Source: Dysgonomonadaceae bacterium PH5-43
GTDB taxonomy: Bacteria > Bacteroidota > Bacteroidia > Bacteroidales > Azobacteroidaceae
NCBI GenBank assembly: GCA_029916745.1
Contig: JARXWK010000017.1
Location: 1 to 64,000 of the forward strand
Direction of reading: 5' to 3'
Length of the DNA: 64,000 nucleotides
Positions within the stretch are counted from its first letter, which is position 1. Each line of letters starts with the position of its first letter. The notes under the pieces are model-generated. The model did no database searches. It saw nothing but the letters and a program-made list of their open reading frames with translations, and was not told the origin of the DNA. Shown one piece after another: positions 20,812 through 28,713 of this stretch. The translations under genes were made by a program, and so were the position numbers.

Positions 20812-23103
20812 ATGTCTAAAGTAATAAAAAGTAAAGCATTGCTTTACCATTCTCAAGGAAAACCAGGGAAAATAGAAGTAATTCCCACTAAACCTTATAG
20901 TACACAATCAGATTTAGCATTGGCTTACTCGCCAGGAGTAGCTGAGCCTTGTTTAGAAATTGAAAAAAATCCTGAAGCAGCTTATGATTATACAGCAAAA
21001 GGTAATTTAGTTGCTGTTATCTCTAATGGTACTGCGGTTTTAGGATTAGGAGATATAGGTACTCTCGCTGGTAAACCTGTAATGGAAGGTAAGGGTCTCC
21101 TTTTCAAAATATTCTCAGGAATTGATGTCTTCGATATAGAGGTAAACGAAAAAAATGTAGATAAGTTTGTTGAAGCAGTTAAAGCTATTGCTCCTACTTT
21201 TGGAGGAATTAATTTAGAAGATATTAAGGCTCCTGAATGTTTTGAAATAGAAAGACGATTGAAAGAAGAACTTGATATTCCTGTTATGCACGACGACCAA
21301 CACGGTACTGCTATTATTTCGGCTGCTGGATTGTTGAATGCCTTAGATGTTGCAGGGAAAAAGATTGACGAAATTAAAATCGTTGTAAATGGAGCAGGGG
21401 CTTCGGCAACTTCTTGTACTCGTTTATATATGGCACTCGGAGCAAAGAGAGAAAATATAGTTATGTGTGATAGTAAGGGTGTTATATCTGTTAGAAGAGA
21501 AAACCTAACGGAGTCAAAGGCATTCTTTGCTACAACACGTGAAATTGAAACTCTTGAAGAAGCTCTTGTTGGTGCAGATATGTTTTTAGGACTTTCAGTA
21601 GCTGATGTACTTACTACTGAAATGGTTCAGAGTATGGCTAACAATCCTATAGTGTTTGCGTTAGCTAATCCTAATCCTGAAATATCGTATGACAAGGCAA
21701 TGGCGTCTCGTCCTGATTTAATTTTAGCAACAGGTCGTTCCGATTATCCTAATCAAGTAAATAATGTGTTGGGATTTCCTTATATATTCAGAGGAGCTTT
21801 AGATACAAGAGCTACCGAAATTAACGAAGAGATGAAGTTGGCGGCAGTTAAAGCTATTGCGGCATTAGCTAAAGAGCCAGTTCCTGATGTAGTAAATACC
21901 GCTTGCGGATTAAAAACATTATCTTTCGGTAAAGATTATATTATTCCTAAACCAATGGATCCTCGTTTGTTAACTTGGGTGTCGTCGGCAGTTGCGAAGG
22001 CTGCAATTGAATCTAAAGTTGCAAGAAGAGTAATCACTGATTGGGATAAGTATGCAGATGATTTACGCGATATGATGGGTTACGACAATAAGCTTATTCG
22101 CGAATTTACCGATATGGCAACAAAAGACCCTAAAAGAGTTGTGTTTGCTGAAGGTAATCACGAAAATATGCTTAAAGCAGCAGCGCAGGTTAGAGATGAA
22201 GGAATAGCTTATCCTATATTATTAGGTAATGATGAAAGAATTGAAAAACTTGCAGCTGAACATAATATCGACTTAAACGGAATAGAGATTGTAAATCTTC
22301 GTCACGACAATGAAGCTGAACGACGTAATCGTTATGCCGAAATATTTACGGCTAAGAGAGCCAGAGAAGGAGCAACGCTCGACGAAGCTAAAGATAAAAT
22401 GTTTGAGCGAAACTACTTTGGTATGATGATGGTTGAAACAGGAGATGCAGATGCGTTTATCACTGGTGTTTATACCAAATATTCAAATACAATTAAAGTA
22501 GCGAAAGAAGTGATAGGCATAAAAGAAGGTTATAAAACTTTCGGAACAATGCACATATTCACAAGTAAAAAAGGAATCTTCTTCTTGTCTGATACTCTGA
22601 TTAATCGTCATCCTTCAACAGAGAATGTAATTGACATTGCTCGTCTTACTGCCGATAAAGTTAATTTCTTTACGCATAAACCTAAGATGGCTGTTATTTC
22701 TTATTCTAATTTTGGCGCAGAAACAGAGGGAAGTCCTGCAAGTATGCACGAAGTGGTTAGGGTAATGCACGAACAATATCCAGATTTAATTATTGATGGA
22801 GAGATGCAGGTGAACTTCGCCTTGAATAGAGAGCTTAGAGATGCTAAATATTCGTTCAGTAAATTAGCCGGAGAAGATGTGAATACACTTATATTCCCTA
22901 ATCTTAGTTCTGCGAATATCGCACAAAAGCTATTGCAAGAGATGGCAGGCGGAGATATGATTGGTCCTATTCAGATGGGATTGAACAAACCTATCCATTT
23001 TACAGATATAGAAAGTTCGGTACGCGATATAGTTAATATAGCAACCGTTGCTGTTATTGATGCTATTGTAGCAGAACAAAACGCAAAACAAAAACGTAAG
23101 TAG
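20812..23103 (+). CDS. maeB: NADP-dependent malic enzyme with phosphotransacetylase-like domain
   Basis: A 763-residue MaeB-type fusion. The N-terminal malic enzyme half (about residues 1-410) has YSPGVAEPCLEI, MHDDQHGTA and the Rossmann segment VVNGAGASATSC; the C-terminal half resembles phosphate acetyl/butyryltransferases and serves regulation in known homologues. It decarboxylates malate to pyruvate. The ATG at 20812 is chosen because the in-frame TTG at 20767 would add a hydrophobic tail encoded inside the rpoC terminator. The radical SAM gene follows 3 bp after its stop. Confidence 0.94.
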   Translation: MSKVIKSKALLYHSQGKPGKIEVIPTKPYSTQSDLALAYSPGVAEPCLEIEKNPEAAYDYTAKGNLVAVISNGTAVLGLGDIGTLAGKPVMEGKGLLFKIFSGIDVFDIEVNEKNVDKFVEAVKAIAPTFGGINLEDIKAPECFEIERRLKEELDIPVMHDDQHGTAIISAAGLLNALDVAGKKIDEIKIVVNGAGASATSCTRLYMALGAKRENIVMCDSKGVISVRRENLTESKAFFATTREIETLEEALVGADMFLGLSVADVLTTEMVQSMANNPIVFALANPNPEISYDKAMASRPDLILATGRSDYPNQVNNVLGFPYIFRGALDTRATEINEEMKLAAVKAIAALAKEPVPDVVNTACGLKTLSFGKDYIIPKPMDPRLLTWVSSAVAKAAIESKVARRVITDWDKYADDLRDMMGYDNKLIREFTDMATKDPKRVVFAEGNHENMLKAAAQVRDEGIAYPILLGNDERIEKLAAEHNIDLNGIEIVNLRHDNEAERRNRYAEIFTAKRAREGATLDEAKDKMFERNYFGMMMVETGDADAFITGVYTKYSNTIKVAKEVIGIKEGYKTFGTMHIFTSKKGIFFLSDTLINRHPSTENVIDIARLTADKVNFFTHKPKMAVISYSNFGAETEGSPASMHEVVRVMHEQYPDLIIDGEMQVNFALNRELRDAKYSFSKLAGEDVNTLIFPNLSSANIAQKLLQEMAGGDMIGPIQMGLNKPIHFTDIESSVRDIVNIATVAVIDAIVAEQNAKQKRK

Positions 23104-23106
23104 AAT

Positions 23107-24276
23107 ATGGAATCAACTTTCGCTCCTTTCGGACGACCTTTGTACGTTATGCTTAAGCCTATAGGACCTCTATGTAACTTAAGGTGTAAGTATTGTTATT
23201 ATCTGGGTAAGAAAGAGTTATACCCAGATGAAAAAAGGTTTCAAATGAGCGACGAGTTGTTGGAGAAGTTTACAAAACAGTACCTCGAATCGCAAACAAT
23301 GATGGAGGTACTGTTTACTTGGCACGGTGGCGAAACTCTTATGCGCGATATATCTTTCTACAAAAAAGCTTTGATGTATCAACGTAAATATGGAGGAGGT
23401 CGCCCAATCTCTAATTGTTTGCAAACCAATGGCACTTTACTTAACGATGAATGGTGTCGATTCTTCAAAGAAAACAATTTCCTTATAGGAATATCAGTTG
23501 ATGGGCCGCAACGATTTCACGACCATTATAGAACAACCGTAGACGGCAGACCAAGCTTTGCTCAAGTAATGCGAGGTATAGAGCTTCTCAAAAAACATAA
23601 TGTAGACTTTAATATAATGGGAGTGGTGAATGATTACAATGCTGATTATCCGCTCGAATTTTATAACTTCTTCAAAAGTATAGATTGTCATTATATTCAG
23701 TTTTCTCCTATTGTGGAAAGAATGGATGATGGTAGTTTTGCCCCTTGGAATGTTTCTGCAGATAAATGGGGAGACTTCCTTATTGCTATTTTCGACGAAT
23801 GGGTAAGAAAAGATGTGGGCAATTATTTTATACAATACTTTGACTCAACTTTGGCTAACTGGGTAGGAGTGGAGCCAGGCACTTGTATTTTAGCCCCAAC
23901 TTGCGGTCACGCTGGAGTTATGGAATATAACGGAGATATATATGCGTGCGATCATTTGGTTTATCCCGAATATAAAAGGGGAAACATAAACACTCAAACG
24001 CTTACCGAAATGATGTACTCTCAAAAACAAACAAGTTTCGGACAAAGTAAGGCGAGTAATCTTCCCTCTCTTTGTAAATCGTGCAAATTTCTTTTTGCGT
24101 GTAACGGCGAATGTCCTAAGAATAGAATTATATCTACCAAGCAAGGCGAACCAAACTTAAATTATCTTTGCGAAGGATACTATAAGTTTTTCGAACACGT
24201 AGCTCCGTATATGGAATTTATGAAGAATGAATTAAATAATGAGCGATCGCCAGCTAATATAATGAATTGTTTTTGA
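23107..24276 (+). CDS. Anaerobic sulfatase-maturating-type radical SAM enzyme
   Basis: A 389-residue radical SAM/SPASM protein. The cluster motif CNLRCKYCYYLGK (Cys23, Cys27, Cys30) binds the SAM cluster; the C-terminal SPASM cysteines include CDHLVYPEYKRGNIN and CKSCKFLFACNGECPKNR. The length and these motifs match anSME enzymes, which oxidise a sulfatase Cys or Ser to formylglycine. No sulfatase gene is in the window, so a trans-acting role or another SPASM substrate is possible. It is probably cotranscribed with maeB. Confidence 0.85.
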   Translation: MESTFAPFGRPLYVMLKPIGPLCNLRCKYCYYLGKKELYPDEKRFQMSDELLEKFTKQYLESQTMMEVLFTWHGGETLMRDISFYKKALMYQRKYGGGRPISNCLQTNGTLLNDEWCRFFKENNFLIGISVDGPQRFHDHYRTTVDGRPSFAQVMRGIELLKKHNVDFNIMGVVNDYNADYPLEFYNFFKSIDCHYIQFSPIVERMDDGSFAPWNVSADKWGDFLIAIFDEWVRKDVGNYFIQYFDSTLANWVGVEPGTCILAPTCGHAGVMEYNGDIYACDHLVYPEYKRGNINTQTLTEMMYSQKQTSFGQSKASNLPSLCKSCKFLFACNGECPKNRIISTKQGEPNLNYLCEGYYKFFEHVAPYMEFMKNELNNERSPANIMNCF

Positions 24277-24382
24277 CCTCGAACGACTTTCATCTCTCTA
24301 AACTTTAACCACATTTCACTATCTTTAACCATCTGAGGATTTACTCAAACTGTATGTTCAGGGCAATATAAAGCCTTTTTTA

Positions 24383-24461
24383 GAAAACTCAGTGTGTCGT
24401 AAAAATAACGTACTGTGTTTTTATAAAAACTCAAAGAGTTTTACCTTTAAACTCACTGAGG
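24383..24461 (-). repeat. 22-bp-phased AGTGAGTTT repeat, copy 1
   Basis: On the minus strand, cores related to AGTGAGTTT start at 24457, 24435, 24414 and 24393, that is 22, 21 and 21 bp apart. It shares CAGTGAGTTT, AAAGGTAAA and ACACAGTACG in the same order with the copy at 55.6 kb, which lies on the other strand. Confidence 0.75.
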
Positions 24462-24481
24462 TTTTCTTGTGATATACAACA

Positions 24482-24518
24482 AAAAAGTCGCTAAGGAATT
24501 GTCCTTTAGCGACTTTTT
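24482..24518. terminator. Bidirectional intrinsic terminator
   Basis: Arms AAAAAGTCGCTAA-GGA and the matching TCC-TTTAGCGACTTTTT form a strong hairpin with A-tract and T-tract flanks. It lies between two convergent genes and should end both transcripts. Confidence 0.85.
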
Positions 24519-24565
24519 ACTTTTTGCTCAAGCAAAGGTACTAAATAAAAAGACCTTTGTCAAGT

Positions 24566-24575
24566 GTTAATTAAC
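24566..24575. repeat. GTTAATTAAC motif, copy 1
   Basis: A perfect 10-bp palindrome with the shared flanks TTTGTCAAGT on the left and GTTTGTTT on the right, 36 bp beyond the stop of the minus-strand surface-protein gene. Related copies are at 27185 and 39256. Confidence 0.5.
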
Positions 24576-24611
24576 GTTTGTTTAGGAATGGATTGCGAGT
24601 CCGTAACTTAA

Positions 24612-26480
24612 TTATTTAACAATCTCTTTCTTTACAACTACACTTCCATTGCTCATATATTTCTTTACAATATAAACACCTTGCGATGGGGCAGTTACTA
24701 AGCGTGTGCCTATCAGGTTGTAGTATTCAACTGAAATAATATTTGCATCAGAGTCAATAGAGTTGATAGCCGTATTTGTATTGATGAAATTTCCATTGTT
24801 TTCCGAAAGCATTTCTTCTTCTGCATCGTACGCTGTAAGTGAGTAGAAGTAGGTTTCGTTATCTTTCAAATCAGAAATTGAACAAGATAGCGTATTGCTG
24901 TCGGAACGCAATATATTGCCCGAAGCATCTAAGGTGAAACGAGCTACTTCTTGTGTGTGCGCGGCATCTGAATAAATAATTAATGTGTACGAATGGGCAT
25001 CATCTATAACTGTCCAAGAGATAACTATAGACCCTTCTGATTCTTTTTTGACTTGTACATTCTCTTCTTTAATAGAGAAATTGGAGAAAAATAAATAAGT
25101 CTCGTAATTGTCTTGTTGCCAGCCCTCTTTGCAACCAACAGCTCCTTCGCGACAATAAAAGTAACTAAATTCTCTAAAAATATCCACTTTAGGACTTGAG
25201 CTATATTTCTCTATTTCATATTTACTTTCTTTATAAACAGGCAGGTTAGGGTCTGCATTGGGGTCACTTCCGCCCAGATGCTCAGAGTTGTATAAAGCAC
25301 TAATTTTTAATTCGTAGTAGTCTCTACTTGAATTTGGACTTTGTAGAAAGAAACCAGGATAAAGACTTACATATTTATCGGTGTCATGAAATTTGTTATC
25401 ATTACTGTTGAGTTCCATTTTTATTTTTGTTATTTCTGTATAGTTTCCCTTAAAGGCATGTTTATACGTTGTTCTTCTGCCTTCATTCCATTGTTCCTTT
25501 TCAGAATCCCAATACCAATATTGGGTTTTGCTGGCTATGCTTTTATCGGAATTCCATGTATATTCGTATCTATACTTTGGAGAAAAGATATATTCATCTT
25601 CATCGCTATTGTAATTATAACCTAATTCGAAAATAGTATATGAAGAAAGATTGCCCTTTTCGTCGTATGTCCATTCAAGTTTATTTCCTTCACGCCATTG
25701 GTTGTCGTCTTCGTCATAATATTCATAACGAGTAAGAAGTGTATATTTCCCATTCACCATTTCTATTATTACTTTTATTCTGTCGGTTTCGGTATATTTT
25801 CCAGTGCTTCTATTGTAATTGTAAGTAACATAGAATAGTTCATCTCCAACTCGTTTTACTTCTCTTTTTTCAACAATATCCCAAGTGCGTGTTGGTTTGC
25901 GGTAATTATATCCAAGTCTATATAAAGGAAATCCTGTTGCGTCGTAAAAATATTCGTATTTAGCACAACCATAGTTATTATTCTCGTCTTCAGGTGTTCT
26001 ATAGTAATCGAGTTTTTCATAATACTCAATGGTTCCGTATTTCTCCATATAATCGTATTCATCCCAATAGTAATCTCTATCCTCTTCTCCAACCCAATCA
26101 TTAAGGTCGTCGTCCCAAGTATATGATATTGATAGCGTTTTATTTCCAAATTCATTCCAAGCCAATTCTATTTTTCTTTCTCTACCAGCCCAATTATTGC
26201 TATCTGAATCCTTGTAATACTCAGCATACAGAGTTGGATTTCCATTGTCATCATACGCCATTTCAATTTTGTTGCTGTAACTTCCATAATCCTTGATTGA
26301 TGAAATTAGGTTTCCTCGAGAGTCGTATGTATAATATGTACTCTCTTCAATTTTGCCGTCTTCAACACTATATAGCTTCAGGCTGTCTAATAAGCAAACT
26401 GTTTTTGTAGTTTGTTGAGCACCAAGAGAAAAAGTTATTCCCAAGAATAAACCAATAGTTAATAAAATTTGTTTGTTCAT
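24612..26480 (-). CDS. Secreted repeat protein with T9SS-type C-terminal sorting domain
   Basis: A 622-residue protein with a signal peptide (hydrophobic stretch ending SLGAQQ). The body is a series of degenerate YD-like units such as YDSRGNLISS, YDDNGNP, YDEKGNLSS, rich in Tyr, Trp and Asp. A fibronectin type III-like domain spans roughly residues 465-560. The end (YYNLIGTRL, then GVYIVKKYMSNGSVVVKKEI) resembles a type A T9SS sorting signal, which would attach it to the cell surface. Function is unknown. porW and porX lie elsewhere in the window. It has a long structured leader. Confidence 0.75.
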   Translation of the reverse strand: MNKQILLTIGLFLGITFSLGAQQTTKTVCLLDSLKLYSVEDGKIEESTYYTYDSRGNLISSIKDYGSYSNKIEMAYDDNGNPTLYAEYYKDSDSNNWAGRERKIELAWNEFGNKTLSISYTWDDDLNDWVGEEDRDYYWDEYDYMEKYGTIEYYEKLDYYRTPEDENNNYGCAKYEYFYDATGFPLYRLGYNYRKPTRTWDIVEKREVKRVGDELFYVTYNYNRSTGKYTETDRIKVIIEMVNGKYTLLTRYEYYDEDDNQWREGNKLEWTYDEKGNLSSYTIFELGYNYNSDEDEYIFSPKYRYEYTWNSDKSIASKTQYWYWDSEKEQWNEGRRTTYKHAFKGNYTEITKIKMELNSNDNKFHDTDKYVSLYPGFFLQSPNSSRDYYELKISALYNSEHLGGSDPNADPNLPVYKESKYEIEKYSSSPKVDIFREFSYFYCREGAVGCKEGWQQDNYETYLFFSNFSIKEENVQVKKESEGSIVISWTVIDDAHSYTLIIYSDAAHTQEVARFTLDASGNILRSDSNTLSCSISDLKDNETYFYSLTAYDAEEEMLSENNGNFINTNTAINSIDSDANIISVEYYNLIGTRLVTAPSQGVYIVKKYMSNGSVVVKKEIVK

Positions 26481-26538
26481 TTCTGTGTAGTATTATAAAT
26501 TTCTTCCCAGTCTCAAAGAAGATTTTAAAATAAAGAAA

Positions 26539-26679
26539 GCGTGAGAACTGCTAACTTACTTCATCTGACGGGCTCTGGTAAGACCTAGAACTAAAACAAG
26601 CAACGAACTCTCACGCCGTATAACGCCGCAAAAGCAGTCAACTTATTCTCGTTCTTTTAGTTTACCAGACTTTGTCAGA
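26539..26679 (-). ncRNA. Candidate structured RNA or long 5' leader
   Basis: Nested complementary arms are visible: 26564-26569 with 26674-26679, 26574-26581 with 26662-26669, and 26590-26596 with 26655-26661, giving a 6+8+7-bp stem with a symmetric 4x4 internal loop and an 8-nt bulge. The apical loop (26609-26616) is complementary over 8 bp to 26539-26546, which would make a pseudoknot. A TATATTTG -7 box at 26737-26744 would drive it on the minus strand, towards the surface-protein gene 59 bp away. No tRNA-like end or known riboswitch core was recognised. Confidence 0.45.
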
Positions 26680-26736
26680 GAGAATTAGTTAAACACTTTC
26701 GTGATTAATATTATATGTCATCTTTTCATGACTTTG

Positions 26737-26744
26737 CAAATATA
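26737..26744 (-). promoter_or_regulatory. -7 box for structured leader and surface-protein gene
   Basis: Minus-strand TATATTTG matches TAnnTTTG. The start of transcription would be about 250 bp before the surface-protein ATG. No clear TTTG lies at -33. Confidence 0.5.
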
Positions 26745-26878
26745 GATATTTATTATCGTTTTAGTTTCATTTTAAGCTCTTAAATCTTGTATTGTAAGCA
26801 ATTATTTATGAAATAAACAATTCAAATTTACTAATAAGATGAAAATCTGTCAACTACAGGGATTAACATCTTTTTGTC

Positions 26879-27146
26879 TTAGTATAAGCACCTTGTCGTT
26901 GTAAGTAGAGAAGCGAGCAGCTTCTTAGTAGAGACCCCTCTTCGCTCTTATAAGATACCCCTCGTCGTTGTTACTAGATAGGCGAGGTGTTTCTTAGTAG
27001 AGACCCGATGCAGCTCTTAGTAGAACCGCCTAATCTCTCTTAGTAGAACCACCCCGTCGTTCTTAGTAGAGACACCTCGCCTATCTACTAAGAGAGGGAA
27101 GGGGTCTCTTAGTAGAGAGACGACCCTAAGTGAAGCTTTGCATTTT
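26879..27146 (+). repeat. 23-bp-phased TTAGTAGA array, copy B
   Basis: Cores start at 26879, 26902, 26925, 26948, 26971, 26994, 27017, 27040 and 27063, all exactly 23 bp apart. Then come an inverted core at 27084, a direct core at 27119 and the tail GACCCTAAGTGAAGCTTTGC. The spacer segment TAGATAGGCGAGGTG (26975-26989) is complementary to CACCTCGCCTATCTA (27073-27087), so a transcript could fold back on itself. Both this copy and copy C begin with TGTCTTAGTATA. Confidence 0.93.
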
Positions 27147-27184
27147 CAGGAGAAAAAGAAAGCTATTTTAGACCTTTATCTGGT

Positions 27185-27194
27185 GTTAATTAAC
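27185..27194. repeat. GTTAATTAAC motif, copy 2
   Basis: The same palindrome with the right flank GTTTGTTT, 16 bp from the stop of the truncated glyoxalase-like gene on the minus strand. Confidence 0.5.
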
Positions 27195-27209
27195 GTTTGT
27201 TTGCTATTG

Positions 27210-27341
27210 TTATTCGAAACGAATAGAAACATACCATTCTGCATCGAAAATTAAAGTTGCCTGAAAGTATTTGCTGTAGAAATCCACACATTCTTTTATC
27301 TTATTGGTGTGGAAAGTAATTGTGAGGTCGTTGAATTTCAT
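27210..27341 (-). pseudogene. Truncated VOC/glyoxalase-family gene
   Basis: A 43-residue frame starting MKFNDLTITFHTNKIKECV and running to DAEWYVSIRFE, which matches the first beta-alpha-beta unit of glyoxalase/VOC proteins; intact members are about 120-140 residues. The frame stops 16 bp from a GTTAATTAAC motif and 64 bp from array copy B, so the 3' part was probably lost by rearrangement. Upstream it keeps a -7 box and a perfect palindromic operator, which suggests it was once a regulated gene. A longer frame that starts in the tRNA-Phe-associated repeat is not the real start. Confidence 0.6.
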
Positions 27342-27364
27342 ATCTATACATTTATAGAAACAAA

Positions 27365-27392
27365 CAGTTCCGAAACGAGTGTTTCGGAACTG
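27365..27392. promoter_or_regulatory. Perfect 12-bp palindrome, likely operator
   Basis: CAGTTCCGAAAC at 27365-27376 and its exact inverse GTTTCGGAACTG at 27381-27392 enclose GAGT. On the minus strand it abuts the TATATTTG -7 box (27393-27400), so it would cover the transcription start of the glyoxalase-like remnant. The cognate regulator is not in the window. Confidence 0.6.
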
Positions 27393-27400
27393 CAAATATA
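27393..27400 (-). promoter_or_regulatory. -7 box of the truncated glyoxalase gene
   Basis: Minus-strand TATATTTG, a TAnnTTTG match, directly upstream of the 12-bp palindrome; no clear -33 element. Confidence 0.5.
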
Positions 27401-27443
27401 GAGAATCCTTTTGAAACGGAAAAATATTTTGCTTTGTTTGTCG

Positions 27444-27526
27444 CACGTATGCCTCTAAAGCTCCTAAAAGCAAAAAGATAAAGCTAATTTCTTAACTTTC
27501 TCTTTTTTGGGTGCCACCAGGAATCG
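27444..27526. repeat. Left direct repeat of the hipBST islet, includes tRNA-Phe 3' fragment
   Basis: This 83-bp sequence repeats the segment 29358-29441 with a few substitutions and one 1-bp indel. Its right end, GGTGCCACCAGGAATCG on the plus strand, is the 3' end of tRNA-Phe without the rest of the gene. The layout resembles the attachment-site duplication left by integration at a tRNA 3' end. Unlike the other copy, the terminator stem here has a mismatch. Confidence 0.75.
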
Positions 27527-27711
27527 TCTTTTTTGTCTAAGAGGCTGTATTTCTTGCAGATATGTTTTCGAAAAAGAAGTAATCTCCCGCTATTGCTCCA
27601 CCAAATTTTTGCACTACTTTGCGGCGAAATTCTACACATCACATTTCCTATTACAAATATACGAGGAATCGTTATAAATTGGAAATCTAAACGATTCTTT
27701 TATACTCTTAT

Positions 27712-28713
27712 TTAAAGTTTCATATCGGCAAGCCTATTCCGTCTTGTTTGATAGAGCATGCGATATTGTCTTTTGATTTTTTCAGATAAAAAAGAGTTAT
27801 CTATCAGTTCATCTATTAAGAGCTGTTTAGTTATAAAAGTGGCCAACTCTTTATCTACCACTTTTTCAGGCAATCCTATTTGCAATCCAAATTGTCTAAA
27901 AGTTTCCCCATTGGCTTTTCCTCCTTTGAAATATTCAGGTTTATCATCTTTAAATAATCCTTTATCCAAAGCAAAATCAGTGTCATCAACATGAATTCTT
28001 GTATTTAACAAATCGTATGCGGGAGTAAGACGAAAATCATTTTCTCCCACATCCATGACTGAAAAGTTTTTCAAATGGGCATCCCCATTCGAAAAGAGAA
28101 AATTGAACAGAATCAGACGATAAAACTTCAACATTTCAACTTGCCAAGCAGGTAGATACTTTTTTATTAGTTCCGCAACCTCTTCGTAACTATAATCATA
28201 CTTGAAATTAACCCCGGCATTATCAGAGGTAACCCCTGCTAATGAAGCAAAATCTTCTACTCTATACTTACTACCATCGGAAGCAATATCAAATCGTTTT
28301 GTTATGTATGCGATTTCCTCGGTTTGAAAAAAGGATAAACCATTAGCTGCTGTTTCTATTTTGAAAACCTGTTCTGCTATTTGCATTGTGAGGTTTTCAT
28401 TTGCAGCACATTCCAGTGGATTTTTTATTTCTACAGGTTTGGGCTTTAGTATATATGTCCCTTGCTCTCCTTCGGGGGTTAAATTTAACTCTCCATCCTT
28501 GACAACCATTGAGTATTTGCTTTGAACTCCTGATATAGAAATCCGTTTTTTGTTATCCATAAAGAGTTTTGCATCATCTTCATTTTTTTCTATTGATTCA
28601 TAAGGAAGTATATGGGATACTTTTTGTTTATCAAAAACTCTTTTCAATGCTGCCGGACTATATGTGTTATATCCAGCAACTAATGTCGAAGGGCAATTTT
28701 TTATTTCTTTCAT
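27712..28713 (-). CDS. hipT: HipT-like serine/threonine kinase toxin
   Basis: A 333-residue HipA-family kinase without the N-terminal HipA subdomain 1, which is encoded separately by the preceding gene. The Gly-rich loop reads RISISGVQSK with a SIS motif at residues 59-61, matching the S57-I-S59 autophosphorylation site of Escherichia coli HipT. Further sites are Lys90 (YILKPKP), catalytic Asp211 (SNGDAHLKN) and metal-binding Asp234 (TPAYDLL). HipT phosphorylates tryptophanyl-tRNA synthetase in the described system; the target here is not known. The start overlaps the hipS stop by four bases (ATGA). All catalytic residues are intact. Confidence 0.85.
   Translation of the reverse strand: MKEIKNCPSTLVAGYNTYSPAALKRVFDKQKVSHILPYESIEKNEDDAKLFMDNKKRISISGVQSKYSMVVKDGELNLTPEGEQGTYILKPKPVEIKNPLECAANENLTMQIAEQVFKIETAANGLSFFQTEEIAYITKRFDIASDGSKYRVEDFASLAGVTSDNAGVNFKYDYSYEEVAELIKKYLPAWQVEMLKFYRLILFNFLFSNGDAHLKNFSVMDVGENDFRLTPAYDLLNTRIHVDDTDFALDKGLFKDDKPEYFKGGKANGETFRQFGLQIGLPEKVVDKELATFITKQLLIDELIDNSFLSEKIKRQYRMLYQTRRNRLADMKL

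Larger units (their letters stand above)
24277..24611. other. Convergent intergenic region with repeats
   Basis: The space between the radical SAM gene and the converging surface-protein gene holds a copy of the 22-bp-phased repeat family (24383-24461), a bidirectional terminator (24482-24518) and the GTTAATTAAC palindromic motif (24566-24575). No coding frame was found. Confidence 0.7.
26481..27209. other. Intergenic region with structured leader and array copy B
   Basis: From left to right: a probable structured 5' leader or small RNA on the minus strand (26539-26679), its -7 box (26737-26744), array copy B (26879-27146) and a GTTAATTAAC motif (27185-27194). No coding frame is credible. 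Confidence 0.65.

Noticed and set aside
26539-26679. tmRNA, 6S RNA or SRP RNA at 26.5 kb
   Set aside because: No tRNA-like ends, tag peptide or SRP tetraloop pattern was found, and 6S identity could not be supported by the visible structure. It is listed only as a structured candidate.
27342-27473. Full 87-residue frame ending at 27210 as a gene
   Set aside because: Its N-terminal half reads through the tRNA-Phe-linked direct repeat and the operator; only the last 43 residues look like a protein.
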